Part shown: positions 8,694-16,883 of the stretch, in pieces
Layout of the letters: the number at the start of each line of letters is the position of its first letter
Numbering within the stretch: position 1 is the stretch's first letter
DNA from: Roseateles depolymerans
GTDB lineage: Bacteria; Pseudomonadota; Gammaproteobacteria; Burkholderiales; Burkholderiaceae_C
NCBI GenBank assembly: GCA_003241055.1
Contig: QFOD01000001.1
Span: 422,783-486,782 of the forward strand
DNA: 64,000 nt
Direction: 5' to 3'
Translations under genes and position numbers: made by a program
Notes under the pieces: model-generated
Told to the model about the DNA's origin: nothing
Databases searched by the model: none
What the model saw: only the letters and a program-made list of their open reading frames with translations

Positions 8694-10058
8694 ATGTCTC
8701 ACTCCTGCCCTCGTGCCCGCGTCCTGCTGGCCGCCCTGTGCCTGTGCTGGGCCGGCCTGCCACTCCGGGCCGAGCCTGCGGTGACGTCGCGTCATGTCGT
8801 GCTCATCAGCGTGGACGGTCTGCGGCCGGAGTTCTATCTGGACCCGGCCTGGCCGGCGCCCCATCTGCAGGCGCTGGCGCGGCGCGGCCTGGCGGCCGAG
8901 GGCGTGGAAGGCGTCTTCCCGACGCTGACCTATCCCTCGCACACCACGCTCATCACCGGCGTGCGCCCGGCCCGCCACGGCATTCTTTACAACACGCGTT
9001 TCGACCCGGCGGGGGACGCAGCCCGCTGGTTCCAGCAGGCCGACGAGGTGCGCGCGGCCGGGCTGAAGTCGGCGTCGGTGAACTGGCCCATCACCAGCGG
9101 GGCAGCCATCGACTTCAACCTGCCGGAGACCTTCTCGTACGACACCCCGGAAGACCGGCGTCCTGCCATCAGTGCGGCCGCGACGCCGCCCCGACTGTTC
9201 GAGGAGGTGCAGCGTGAGGCGACCGGCCGGTTGTCGGCCCGGGATGTGTTCTACAAAGACCCGGCGGTGGATCGCAACAACGCACGTGCGCTGGCCTACT
9301 TGATCCGCACCTACCGGCCTCATCTGGCGGCCATCCATCTGGTCTATGCCGATGCGGCCCAGCACGAGCACGGCCGCGACGGCGAGGCCGTGCGCCAGGC
9401 CGTCGCGGACATCGATGCCGCGGTGGCCGTCATTCTGGAGGCTGTTGAGCAGGCGGGCCTGTCGGCCCGGACGACGGTCATCGTGACGGGGGATCACGGC
9501 TTCGTCGGCACGCACACGGCCATTGCACCCAATGTCTGGCTGCGCGGCGCCGGCCTGTTGGGCACGGGCGATGCCGAGCGCGGCGAAGGATGGAGGGCGA
9601 TCTTCCATTCAGGTGGCGGGTCCACCTTCCTGCAGCTTCGCGAGCCGGGCGACCAGGCGACGCTGCGGCAGGTGCGCGCCCTGCTGGCGGCCCTGCCGCC
9701 GGGCACGCAGCGGCTGCTTCACGTCGTCGAACAGCCGGCGTTGCGGGCGGCGGGCGCCGATCCCCGGGCCGCGCTGGCGTTGGTGGCGGAGCCGGGTCTT
9801 GCGTTCGTGAGTGCCAGCCGAGGCGAGCCCTTGCGGCCGCAGCGCGGCGGCGCGCATGGCTACGGGCCGGAGCTGCGCGAGGTCCGTACCGGCTTCGTGG
9901 CCGCGGGCGCGGGCCTGGGCAGCGCCGGCAGCATCCCGTTGCTGCATCTGGAGGATGTGGCGCCGACCGTGGCGGCGCTGCTGGGGCTGACGCTGCCCGA
10001 GGCCCAGGGGGTGGCGCTACCCGGCGTGGTGGCCGCCCCGGCAGCGAGGGCGCGCTGA
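8694..10058 (+). CDS. Secreted nucleotide pyrophosphatase/phosphodiesterase (alkaline phosphatase superfamily)
   Basis: 454 residues with a signal peptide (LLAALCLCWAGLPLRAE). It matches the NPP family of type I phosphodiesterases: metal-binding Asp41 in ISVDGLRP, nucleophile Thr79 in FPTLTYPSHTT, then ADAAQHEHG, TGDHGF and GGAHGYGP supply the remaining two-zinc ligands. It should cleave phosphodiester or pyrophosphate bonds of nucleotides in the periplasm. ATG 8694 was chosen because it begins the signal peptide. It is codirectional with the TonB receptor, possibly as a scavenging pair. The downstream gene is convergent with only 4 bases between stops. Confidence 0.88.
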   Translation: MSHSCPRARVLLAALCLCWAGLPLRAEPAVTSRHVVLISVDGLRPEFYLDPAWPAPHLQALARRGLAAEGVEGVFPTLTYPSHTTLITGVRPARHGILYNTRFDPAGDAARWFQQADEVRAAGLKSASVNWPITSGAAIDFNLPETFSYDTPEDRRPAISAAATPPRLFEEVQREATGRLSARDVFYKDPAVDRNNARALAYLIRTYRPHLAAIHLVYADAAQHEHGRDGEAVRQAVADIDAAVAVILEAVEQAGLSARTTVIVTGDHGFVGTHTAIAPNVWLRGAGLLGTGDAERGEGWRAIFHSGGGSTFLQLREPGDQATLRQVRALLAALPPGTQRLLHVVEQPALRAAGADPRAALALVAEPGLAFVSASRGEPLRPQRGGAHGYGPELREVRTGFVAAGAGLGSAGSIPLLHLEDVAPTVAALLGLTLPEAQGVALPGVVAAPAARAR

Positions 10059-10062
10059 AGCG

Positions 10063-11145
10063 TCAGGCCAGGGTCGCGATCAGCCCCAGCAGCAGGATCA
10101 TGCCCAGCGCCAGCAGCATGAAGTAGCCCATGCTGAGCAGCAGGCCGCGCCAGAAGGCCCCCCGCGTGCTCAGGCCGTAGACCCGTCGCATGGCCAGCAT
10201 ACCGTGCCAGAACACCGCCAGCATCACCGGGCCGCCGGACACGCCGGTGTTCACCAGCAGCAGGGCCAGGAACCACAGGCTGTGGCAGTGCAGCGAAAAC
10301 ACGAAATGCTCCGCATAGCGTCGGCCGCTGCCCGCGAACATCAGCAGCAGCAGCGAGGCGAAGAACGGCTGCATGGCCAGCATGGCGTAGGGGGCGGATG
10401 CCCACAGCTTGGCCTCCCACTGCGCCCGGGTCATGTGCTGGGCCCGTTCGATCTGCGCGGCCAGCCAGCGTTCACCAGCCGAGCAGTTGCTGTTCACATG
10501 TTGAAGGTCGCAGCCGGAGCTTCCAGCACTGGCTGCTGCGTGTTCGACACGAAGGTTCTTGGACAGGCCTTCGCGCACGGCGCGGTCAGTCTCGCGCACC
10601 ACGGCCTTGGCCGGGTCGGTCTCGGCGGCGTTGTCCGGCTGGGTCCGCGCCGCCGCTGCGGCCGCGCTGGCGCCCCCACGGGCGGCCCCACTGGAGGCAG
10701 CGGGCGCGCGGTGGGCGGACTGGGCCTCGTCCCCGTCGCCATCCCATTGAACGATGGATTCCTCGCTCTCCGGGATGTGCGGCTTGTGCCCGGTCAGCAG
10801 GTGCGAGCCGACGAAGAACAGGAAGCTGGCGCTCAGGTAGACCCGCAGCGGCAGCACGTAGCGGCGGCGGCGGCCATGGAAGTAGGCCAGCGTCAGGTGG
10901 CCGGGCAGCATCACCAGCGCCCACAGCGTGCGCCACAGCGGGCCGTCGAAGGCCACGTAATGGCCCACGTACTCGGTCAGCATCTCGCGCACCGAGGGCG
11001 GGTGCAGGTCGGTCTCCTGGCCGCAGTGGCCGCAGTAGCGCGGACGGGCCCGCGGCAGCGTGTAGTGGCAGTTCAGGCAGTAGGGCGACTGCGGGCCATG
11101 GGCCGCGTGGCCGGGCGTGTCGTGGGCGTGCTCGGTGTCGCTCAT
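10063..11145 (-). CDS. DUF3667 membrane protein with N-terminal zinc ribbon
   Basis: 360 residues. An N-terminal C-x2-C...C-x2-C ribbon (CLNCHYTL, YCGHCGQ) is followed by the DUF3667 helix LTEYVGHYVAFDGPLWRTLWALVMLPG. A transmembrane segment lies near YLSASFLFFVGS, then a 110-residue low-complexity Ala/Arg/Asp linker, then three or four transmembrane helices in the last 130 residues. Function unknown. Its ATG overlaps the stop of the upstream PAS-LuxR gene (ATGA, 11142-11145), so the two are coupled. Confidence 0.85.
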   Translation of the reverse strand: MSDTEHAHDTPGHAAHGPQSPYCLNCHYTLPRARPRYCGHCGQETDLHPPSVREMLTEYVGHYVAFDGPLWRTLWALVMLPGHLTLAYFHGRRRRYVLPLRVYLSASFLFFVGSHLLTGHKPHIPESEESIVQWDGDGDEAQSAHRAPAASSGAARGGASAAAAAARTQPDNAAETDPAKAVVRETDRAVREGLSKNLRVEHAAASAGSSGCDLQHVNSNCSAGERWLAAQIERAQHMTRAQWEAKLWASAPYAMLAMQPFFASLLLLMFAGSGRRYAEHFVFSLHCHSLWFLALLLVNTGVSGGPVMLAVFWHGMLAMRRVYGLSTRGAFWRGLLLSMGYFMLLALGMILLLGLIATLA

Positions 11146-11696
11146 GCGCTCAACAGTTTGTGTATGAGTTCGGGCGTGCTGGACGCCTGGTATTTCTTCA
11201 TCAGCCGGGCGCGGTAGACGTCCACCGTGCGCGGGCTCAGGCCGAGCCGGCGCCCGACGGCCTTGCTGGTCTGGCCCTCCGCGAGCAGCGCGGCGATCTC
11301 GCGCTCGCGCGGGGTCAGCTGCGCCGTCAGCTGGCGGCGGGCCGACAGGTCCTCGAAGCACCAGATGCCGCGCGCATGCGGGTCGGCCGGGTCCAGAGCC
11401 CGCCCGCTGACGTGGCACCAGAACAGGCTGCCGTCGCCCACGCGGCGCATCACGCGGTCGTCGGCATAGCGGCCATCGGCGTCCAGGCTGGCGACGATGC
11501 GCGCGCCGGTGCGCTCGAACTCGGCGGCGCTGGGGTACATCACCGCAAAGCTCTGGCCGACCAGCTGTTCGCGCCGCGCGCCGAAGATCTGCAGCACGCG
11601 CTCGTTGCAATCGACGATCTGGCGCTGCGCGGACAGCACCAGGCCCAGCGGGGCGAGCTGAAAGGCGTTGCGGTAATCGAGGGCGTCGAGGCTCAC
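11142..11696 (-). CDS. PAS domain LuxR-type transcriptional regulator
   Basis: 184 residues from GTG 11696; a longer frame to ATG 11792 adds 32 Arg/Pro-rich residues that look non-coding. The N-terminal PAS domain (FQLAPLGLVLSAQRQIVDCNERVLQIFG) is followed by a C-terminal LuxR/FixJ helix-turn-helix with LTPREREIAALLAEGQTSK and LSPRTVDVYRARLMKKY. No receiver domain is present, so the PAS domain is likely the sensor. Translational coupling to the DUF3667 gene suggests a sensor/effector pair. Confidence 0.85.
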   Translation of the reverse strand: MSLDALDYRNAFQLAPLGLVLSAQRQIVDCNERVLQIFGARREQLVGQSFAVMYPSAAEFERTGARIVASLDADGRYADDRVMRRVGDGSLFWCHVSGRALDPADPHARGIWCFEDLSARRQLTAQLTPREREIAALLAEGQTSKAVGRRLGLSPRTVDVYRARLMKKYQASSTPELIHKLLSA

Positions 11697-11865
11697 ACGG
11701 CTGTAGGGTCTGCGGGGCGCGATCCTACCCGGCGGCGGTGCCCGCATTCGAGGGGGGATCACCCTCGGTCGGTCGGGTAGACCTCGGGCCATGGCTCCAA
11801 CGGGCGATGCCGCGCCGGGGGGCTGCCACCTACCGTGCGGGCTCTCATTTTCAGCAAGGAGTCCG

Positions 11866-12495
11866 ATGATGTTTCAACCGTCCGTCCTCACGTTCCGGCG
11901 CCTGCGTGCCGGCCTGGGCGCGCTGCTGCTGGCTGCACTTGGCGGCGCCAGCCACGCCGGTGTCAGCCTGTCCTGGGATCTCAGCCAGTGGAACTACACG
12001 CTGACACCCGATCAGACCCTGGTGCTGCAGGCCACGGTCTACAACGAGGCCTCGGCCACCGAGCACCTGCTGGGCAGCCGTTTCGTGGGTGCCTTTGGCG
12101 AGGGCATCGAATTCGCCTACGACTTCCTGGCGCCCGAGGTGCCACTGGCCCAGCAGTTCGCCGCCATGGATCTCGCACCCGGCGAAAGCATGAGCTTCGT
12201 CTTCGGCCGGCTCGTGCCCATCGGCGGCCAGGTGGCTCTTGGCGACTATCAGGGGGGCGGGCTGTCGCTGGCCTTTCGTGACGCCAGGGGTGCCGAGGTG
12301 TCCTGGACGCCCGAACGCAGTCTGCAGATCAGCGTCGTCGCCGGCGAGTCGCCGGGCCAGACGCTGCCGGAGCCGGCAACGCTGGCGCTGGCGGGCACCT
12401 GCCTGGGCGTGCTGGCCTGGCAGCGCCGTCGCCGTGCGCAGCGCGGTGCCGAACAGTGCCTCCCTGCCGGCGCGGACCCGCTCGGCGCCGCTTAG
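11866..12495 (+). CDS. PEP-CTERM sorting domain protein, short secreted protein
   Basis: 209 residues. The signal peptide ends at SHAG; a beta-rich body of about 150 residues has no family I recognise. The C-terminal sorting signal is LPEPATLALAGTCLGVLAW followed by the arginine cluster QRRRRAQR. Unusually, about 20 more residues (to GADPLGAA) follow that cluster, where these proteins normally end. The signal predicts exosortase/EpsH processing and export to the surface or exopolysaccharide. AAGGA lies 5 bases before ATG 11866. Confidence 0.82.
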   Translation: MMFQPSVLTFRRLRAGLGALLLAALGGASHAGVSLSWDLSQWNYTLTPDQTLVLQATVYNEASATEHLLGSRFVGAFGEGIEFAYDFLAPEVPLAQQFAAMDLAPGESMSFVFGRLVPIGGQVALGDYQGGGLSLAFRDARGAEVSWTPERSLQISVVAGESPGQTLPEPATLALAGTCLGVLAWQRRRRAQRGAEQCLPAGADPLGAA

Positions 12496-12569
12496 TCAAT
12501 CTTGCGTAATCGACGTCAACTGCCGGGGCCGCTACGCTCACGCCTTCCCTCATAAATGCAGGAGACGGC

Positions 12570-13277
12570 ATGAACAAGGTGTACCCCAGCGCCGCCGAGG
12601 CGCTGCGTGGTGTCGTGGCGGACGGCCAGTTGATGGCGGTGGGCGGCTTCGGCCTGTGCGGCATCCCGGAGGCGCTGATCGCTGCGCTGCGCGACAGCGG
12701 CGTGAAGAACCTCAGCGTGATCTCCAACAACGCGGGCGTCGACGGCTTCGGCCTGGGCCAGTTGCTGGAGACGCGCCAGATCCGGAAGATGATTTCCAGC
12801 TACGTTGGCGAGAACAAGGAGTTCGAGCGCCAGTACCTGGCCGGCGAACTGGAGCTGGAGTTCACGCCCCAGGGCACGCTGGCCGAGAAGCTGCGCGCCG
12901 GCGGTGCGGGCATCCCGGCCTTCTTCGTGCGCACCGGCGTGGGCACGCTGATCGCCGAGGGCAAGGAAACCCGCGAGTTCGACGGCCAGACCTACATCCT
13001 CGAAAAGGCCCTGGTGCCCGACGTGGCGCTGGTCAAGGCCTGGAAGGCCGACAAGAGCGGCAACCTGGTGTTCCGCCGCACGGCGCGCAACTTCAACCCG
13101 GCTGCCGCGATGGCCGGGAAGCTGACGGTGGTGGAGGTGGAGCAGATCGTCGAAACCGGCGAGATCGATCCCGACGACGTGCATCTGCCGGGCATCTACG
13201 TGCACCGCATCGTGCTGAATGCGACGCCCGAGAAGCGCATCGAGAAGAAGACCCTGTCGCCGAAAAAGGAGGCCTGA
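12570..13277 (+). CDS. scoA: 3-oxoacid CoA-transferase subunit A
   Basis: 235 residues. Family I CoA-transferase alpha subunit with the conserved GGFGLCGIPE (about residues 26-35), VISNNAGVDGFGLG and GLL-region substitute LLETRQIRKMISSYVGENKEF. Together with subunit B it transfers CoA from succinyl-CoA to 3-oxoacids such as acetoacetate, for ketone-body and poly-hydroxybutyrate use. AGGAGA is 5 bases before ATG. The stop is 3 bases before the next gene, so they form an operon. Confidence 0.94.
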   Translation: MNKVYPSAAEALRGVVADGQLMAVGGFGLCGIPEALIAALRDSGVKNLSVISNNAGVDGFGLGQLLETRQIRKMISSYVGENKEFERQYLAGELELEFTPQGTLAEKLRAGGAGIPAFFVRTGVGTLIAEGKETREFDGQTYILEKALVPDVALVKAWKADKSGNLVFRRTARNFNPAAAMAGKLTVVEVEQIVETGEIDPDDVHLPGIYVHRIVLNATPEKRIEKKTLSPKKEA

Positions 13278-13280
13278 GCC

Positions 13281-13919
13281 ATGCCCTGGACCCAAGATCA
13301 GATGGCCGCGCGCGCGGCCCAGGAGCTGGAAGACGGCTTCTACGTGAACCTCGGCATCGGCATTCCGACGCTGGTGGCCAACCATGTGCCGGCCGACAAG
13401 GAGGTCTGGCTGCAGAGCGAGAACGGCATGCTGGGCATCGGCCCCTTCCCGACGGAAGACGAGGTCGACGCCGACCTCATCAACGCCGGCAAGCAGACCG
13501 TCACCACGCTGCCGGGCTCCAGCATCTTCGGCAGCCATGACAGCTTCGCGATGATCCGCGCCGGCAAGATCAACCTGTCCATCCTGGGCGCCATGCAGGT
13601 CAGCGGCCAGGGCGATCTGGCCAACTGGATGATCCCGGGCAAGATGGTCAAGGGCATGGGCGGCGCGATGGACCTGGTGGCCGGCGTGAAGCGCGTCATC
13701 GTGCTGATGGAGCATGTAGCCCGCAAGAAGGACGGCAGCGAGGACCTGAAGATCATCCCTGCCTGCACGCTGCCGCTGACCGGCGTGGGCGTGGTGGACC
13801 GCATCATCACGGACCTGGGCGTCTTCGACGTGGTGCCCGAAGGCCTGAAGCTGGTCGAGCTGGCCGAGGGCGTGAGCCGCGAGTTCGCGCAGAGCAAGAC
13901 CGGCGTGCCGCTGATCTGA
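13281..13919 (+). CDS. scoB: 3-oxoacid CoA-transferase subunit B
   Basis: 212 residues. Beta subunit with the catalytic glutamate in SENGMLGIGP (Glu51) and the conserved GLGIPTLVANHVP-like region (NLGIGIPTLV). It contains no signal or membrane segments; cytoplasmic. It works as a heteromer with the upstream subunit A. A strong intrinsic terminator follows. Confidence 0.94.
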   Translation: MPWTQDQMAARAAQELEDGFYVNLGIGIPTLVANHVPADKEVWLQSENGMLGIGPFPTEDEVDADLINAGKQTVTTLPGSSIFGSHDSFAMIRAGKINLSILGAMQVSGQGDLANWMIPGKMVKGMGGAMDLVAGVKRVIVLMEHVARKKDGSEDLKIIPACTLPLTGVGVVDRIITDLGVFDVVPEGLKLVELAEGVSREFAQSKTGVPLI

Positions 13920-13940
13920 ACCTGTCGCCACGCATGACCT

Positions 13941-13963
13941 GGCCCCTCGCGAGGGGCCTTTTT
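13941..13963 (+). terminator. Intrinsic terminator after scoAB
   Basis: Perfect stem GGCCCCTC-GC-GAGGGGCC followed by TTTTT, 22 bases after the scoB stop. Confidence 0.88.
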
Positions 13964-14022
13964 CATGCCCGCGCCCGACCCTGCGCACCGCTCGGACCGG
14001 GCGGCCTGCCTAAGATGCGGCG

Positions 14023-15804
14023 ATGCGTTGGCGACCCTTCTCCCCGATTCCGTTCCTGTGGTTTGCGGCCTGCGCCGCGCTGAGCCAGCCGGTGCTGGCG
14101 CTGGACCAGCCCGAGGCCGCGAGCCGGCGCCTGGCCAAGGAGGGGCAGCTCACCGCACCGGCGCAGCGCTTCGCGGTGTCGGCCGCCAATCCGCTGGCGG
14201 TGGACGCCGGGGTCGAGATACTCCGGGCCGGCGGCTCGGCCTTCGATGCGGTGGTTGCCGTGCAGGCGGTGCTGGGCCTGGTGGAGCCGCAGTCCAGCGG
14301 CATCGCGGGCGGCGCCTTCCTGCTGCACTGGGACGGCCGCCAGGTGCAGGCCTGGGACGGTCGCGAAACCGCGCCGGCGGGCGCCACGCCCGAGCTCTTT
14401 CTGCAGCCCGACGGCCGGCCGCTGCCCTTTCGCGAGGCGGTGATGAGCGGCCTGTCCACCGGCACGCCCGGCGTGCTGGCCATGCTGGCCGCGGGCCACA
14501 AGGCGCAGGGCCGGCTGCCCTGGGTGCGTCTGTTCGAGCCGGCCATCCGCCTGGCCGAGCAGGGTTTTGCGATCAGCCCGCGGCTGCACGACCTCTTCGC
14601 CGCCGAGGCCGCGCTGCGCCGCGACCCGCAGGCCTCCGGCTATTTCTTCGACGCCGAGGGCCAGCCCAAGCCGGTCGGCACGGTGCTGAAGAACCCGGCC
14701 TATGCGGCGGTGCTGCGCGGCATCGCGCAGCGCGGGGTCGATGCCTTCTACCGCGGGCCGGTGGCGGAGGACATCGTGCGCCGCGTCCATGCCCAGGCCC
14801 GGCCGGGCACGCTGTCGCTGGCGGACCTTGCGGGCTACCGCGCGGTGCAGCGGCCGGCGCTGTGCAACGACTGGCGCAGCTACCGCGTCTGCGGCTTCGG
14901 GCCGCCCACGTCCGGCCACCTGACGGTGATGCAGATCCTGGGTCTGCTGGACACCCAGCCCGCGGCCCGCGCGGCCACGGGTTTCGGCGCGGACTGGCTG
15001 CATGTGTATTCCGAGGCCGCCAAGCTGGCGTTCGCCGACCGGGCCGAGTATCTCGGCGACCCGGCCTTCGTTGCCGCGCCGGGCGGCGACTGGCAGAACC
15101 TGCTGGCGCCGGACTACCTGCGCGAGCGCGGCCGGCTGATCACCGACCGTTCCATGACGCAGGCCGCGGCCGGCCGACCCGGCGGCGTGAAGCAGGCCTT
15201 CGCGGCCCAGCCGGACCAGCCCGAACACGGTACCAGCCAGGTCAGCGTGGTCGATGCCCAGGGCCATGCGGTGTCCATGACCACCAGCGTGGAATCCGCC
15301 TTCGGCAGCCGCGTGATGAGCGACGGCGGCACCGGCTTGGCCGGCGGCTTCTTCCTGAACAACCAGCTGACCGATTTCTCGTTCACGCCACGCGGGGCCG
15401 ATGGCCGGCCGGTGGCCAACCGGGTGGAACCGGGCAAGCGGCCGCGCTCCAGCATGGCGCCCACGCTGGTGTTCGACGCCCAGGGGCAGTTGCTGATGGC
15501 CGGGGGCTCGCCGGGTGGCGCGGTCATCATCCATTACGTCGCCAAGCTGCTGACCGGCACGCTGGCCTGGGGGCTGAGCGCCCAGCAGGCCGTGGACCTG
15601 CCCAATTTCGGCGAGTTCAACAGCGGCAGCCTCATCGTCGAGCCCGGGGCGCTGGATGCCGAGGGGCTGGCATCGCTGCGCGCGCGCGGCCACCGCGTGG
15701 TCGAGACCGACCTCACCAGCGGTCTGCAGGTGCTGATGCGGGTGAAGGGGGGCTGGGTCGGGGGCGCCGATCCGCGCCGCGAGGGCGTGGTGCGCGGGGA
15801 GTGA
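14023..15804 (+). CDS. ggt: Gamma-glutamyltransferase
   Basis: 593 residues with a signal peptide (FLWFAACAALSQPVLA). It is an Ntn-hydrolase: the auto-processing site is EHGTSQVSVVD, where the Thr becomes the N-terminal nucleophile of the small subunit. Substrate-binding SSMAPTLVF and the GGSPGG oxyanion region are present downstream. It cleaves glutathione and other gamma-glutamyl compounds in the periplasm. Flanked by the scoAB terminator upstream and a hairpin downstream, it is probably monocistronic. Confidence 0.93.
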   Translation: MRWRPFSPIPFLWFAACAALSQPVLALDQPEAASRRLAKEGQLTAPAQRFAVSAANPLAVDAGVEILRAGGSAFDAVVAVQAVLGLVEPQSSGIAGGAFLLHWDGRQVQAWDGRETAPAGATPELFLQPDGRPLPFREAVMSGLSTGTPGVLAMLAAGHKAQGRLPWVRLFEPAIRLAEQGFAISPRLHDLFAAEAALRRDPQASGYFFDAEGQPKPVGTVLKNPAYAAVLRGIAQRGVDAFYRGPVAEDIVRRVHAQARPGTLSLADLAGYRAVQRPALCNDWRSYRVCGFGPPTSGHLTVMQILGLLDTQPAARAATGFGADWLHVYSEAAKLAFADRAEYLGDPAFVAAPGGDWQNLLAPDYLRERGRLITDRSMTQAAAGRPGGVKQAFAAQPDQPEHGTSQVSVVDAQGHAVSMTTSVESAFGSRVMSDGGTGLAGGFFLNNQLTDFSFTPRGADGRPVANRVEPGKRPRSSMAPTLVFDAQGQLLMAGGSPGGAVIIHYVAKLLTGTLAWGLSAQQAVDLPNFGEFNSGSLIVEPGALDAEGLASLRARGHRVVETDLTSGLQVLMRVKGGWVGGADPRREGVVRGE

Positions 15805-15806
15805 GC

Positions 15807-15832
15807 CGCGCCGCCGCAGTTGCGGCAGCGCG
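15807..15832. terminator. Bidirectional hairpin between convergent ggt and dsbB
   Basis: An 11-bp stem with one mismatch (CGCGC.GCCGC / GCGGC.GCGCG) around a four-base AGTT loop. It fills the 37-base gap between the two stops. It has no T-run, so strength is uncertain. Confidence 0.5.
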
Positions 15833-15841
15833 GGGCGCCGG

Positions 15842-16333
15842 TCAGCGGCGGCTGAGCGTGAACAGGGCCAGCGCGCCGAGCACGGCGTAGAGCAGGCCGC
15901 TCCAGAGGTCGTAGCCCAGGCCCAGCAGCTTGTAGGCCGCGGCCTCGGCGCAGCCGGCCGTCACCATGAAGACCGGCGGCCAGGCTTCTTCCAGATTGAG
16001 CGCACCCAGGATGCGGTCGGCCAGGCCCATTGCGCAGCTCTCGGTCTGCGCGGCCACCTCGTGCTGGAACACCGCGGCGGTCAGGCCGGCGGCGCACAGC
16101 AGCAGCACGGCCACCAGCGCGGCCTGGCGCAGCGGGCGACGCGACTGCGCCAGCCAGCCCAGCAGCGAGAAGCCGCCGATTAGCAGGTAGATGCCGCGCT
16201 GCAGCACGCACCAGGGGCAAGGCTTGACCCCGAACTGGTGCTGCGCGATCAGCGCGGCGCCCACCGCGCCCCAGCTGAACAGGGTCAGCGCCAGCAGCAC
16301 CCGACCGGCGGGCGACTTGAAGGCCGTGCCCAT
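15842..16333 (-). CDS. dsbB: Disulfide bond formation protein B
   Basis: 163 residues with four transmembrane helices. The quinone-linked cysteine pair is CPWC in VKPCPWCVLQRG (about residues 39-42). The second periplasmic loop keeps the QTESCAMGL cysteine, with its partner in VTAGCAEA. DsbB reoxidises DsbA and passes electrons to quinone. Its ATG overlaps the ridA stop by one base (TGATG), so it is translated after ridA. A near-copy of the 15-mer repeat (14/15) lies inside this gene near 16211. Confidence 0.92.
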   Translation of the reverse strand: MGTAFKSPAGRVLLALTLFSWGAVGAALIAQHQFGVKPCPWCVLQRGIYLLIGGFSLLGWLAQSRRPLRQAALVAVLLLCAAGLTAAVFQHEVAAQTESCAMGLADRILGALNLEEAWPPVFMVTAGCAEAAAYKLLGLGYDLWSGLLYAVLGALALFTLSRR

Positions 16334-16800
16334 CAGTCGGCGATCTCGGCGATCAGCTCGATTTCGACGCAGGCGCCCATGGGGATCTGCGCGACGCCGA
16401 AGGCACTGCGGGCATGCTTGCCGGCCTCGCCCAACACGGTGGCGAACAGCTCGGAGCAGCCGTTGGTCACCAGGTGCTGCTCGGTGTAGTCGGGCGTGCT
16501 GTTCACCAGGCTCATCACCTTGACGATGCGCTTGACGCGGCCCAGGTCGCCGGTGGCAGCCTGCAGGGTGCCCAGCAGGTCGATCGCGATGGCGCGTGCG
16601 GCGGCCTGGCCGGTGGCGGTGTCGGTATCGCGGCCCAGCTGACCCACCCAGGGCTTGCCGTCCTTCTTGGCGATGTGGCCGGACACGAACAGCAGATTGC
16701 CGCTGCGCACAAAGGGTTGGTAGGCGGCGGCCGGCACGGCCAGCGGGGGCAGCGTGATGCCCAGCTCGGCGAGCTTGGCCTGGATCGCAGTAGTGCTCAT
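16333..16800 (-). CDS. RidA/YjgF family protein
   Basis: 155 residues. The Rid fold is shown by GNLLFVSGHIAKKDGKPWVGQLG and the C-terminal FGVAQIPMGACVEIELIAEI, typical of the longer YjgF subgroup. The Arg of HARSAF may be the substrate-carboxylate arginine. RidA members hydrolyse reactive enamine/imine intermediates; several subgroups lack this activity. It is the first gene of a two-gene unit with dsbB and divergent from comEC. Confidence 0.9.
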   Translation of the reverse strand: MSTTAIQAKLAELGITLPPLAVPAAAYQPFVRSGNLLFVSGHIAKKDGKPWVGQLGRDTDTATGQAAARAIAIDLLGTLQAATGDLGRVKRIVKVMSLVNSTPDYTEQHLVTNGCSELFATVLGEAGKHARSAFGVAQIPMGACVEIELIAEIAD

Positions 16801-16883
16801 GGGGGAGATGCGCCGTGGCGCCGACGAAAAAACGGCGGCATCCTACACCCCGGCCCCGCGCAGACGGGGCCTTGGGGAGATTC

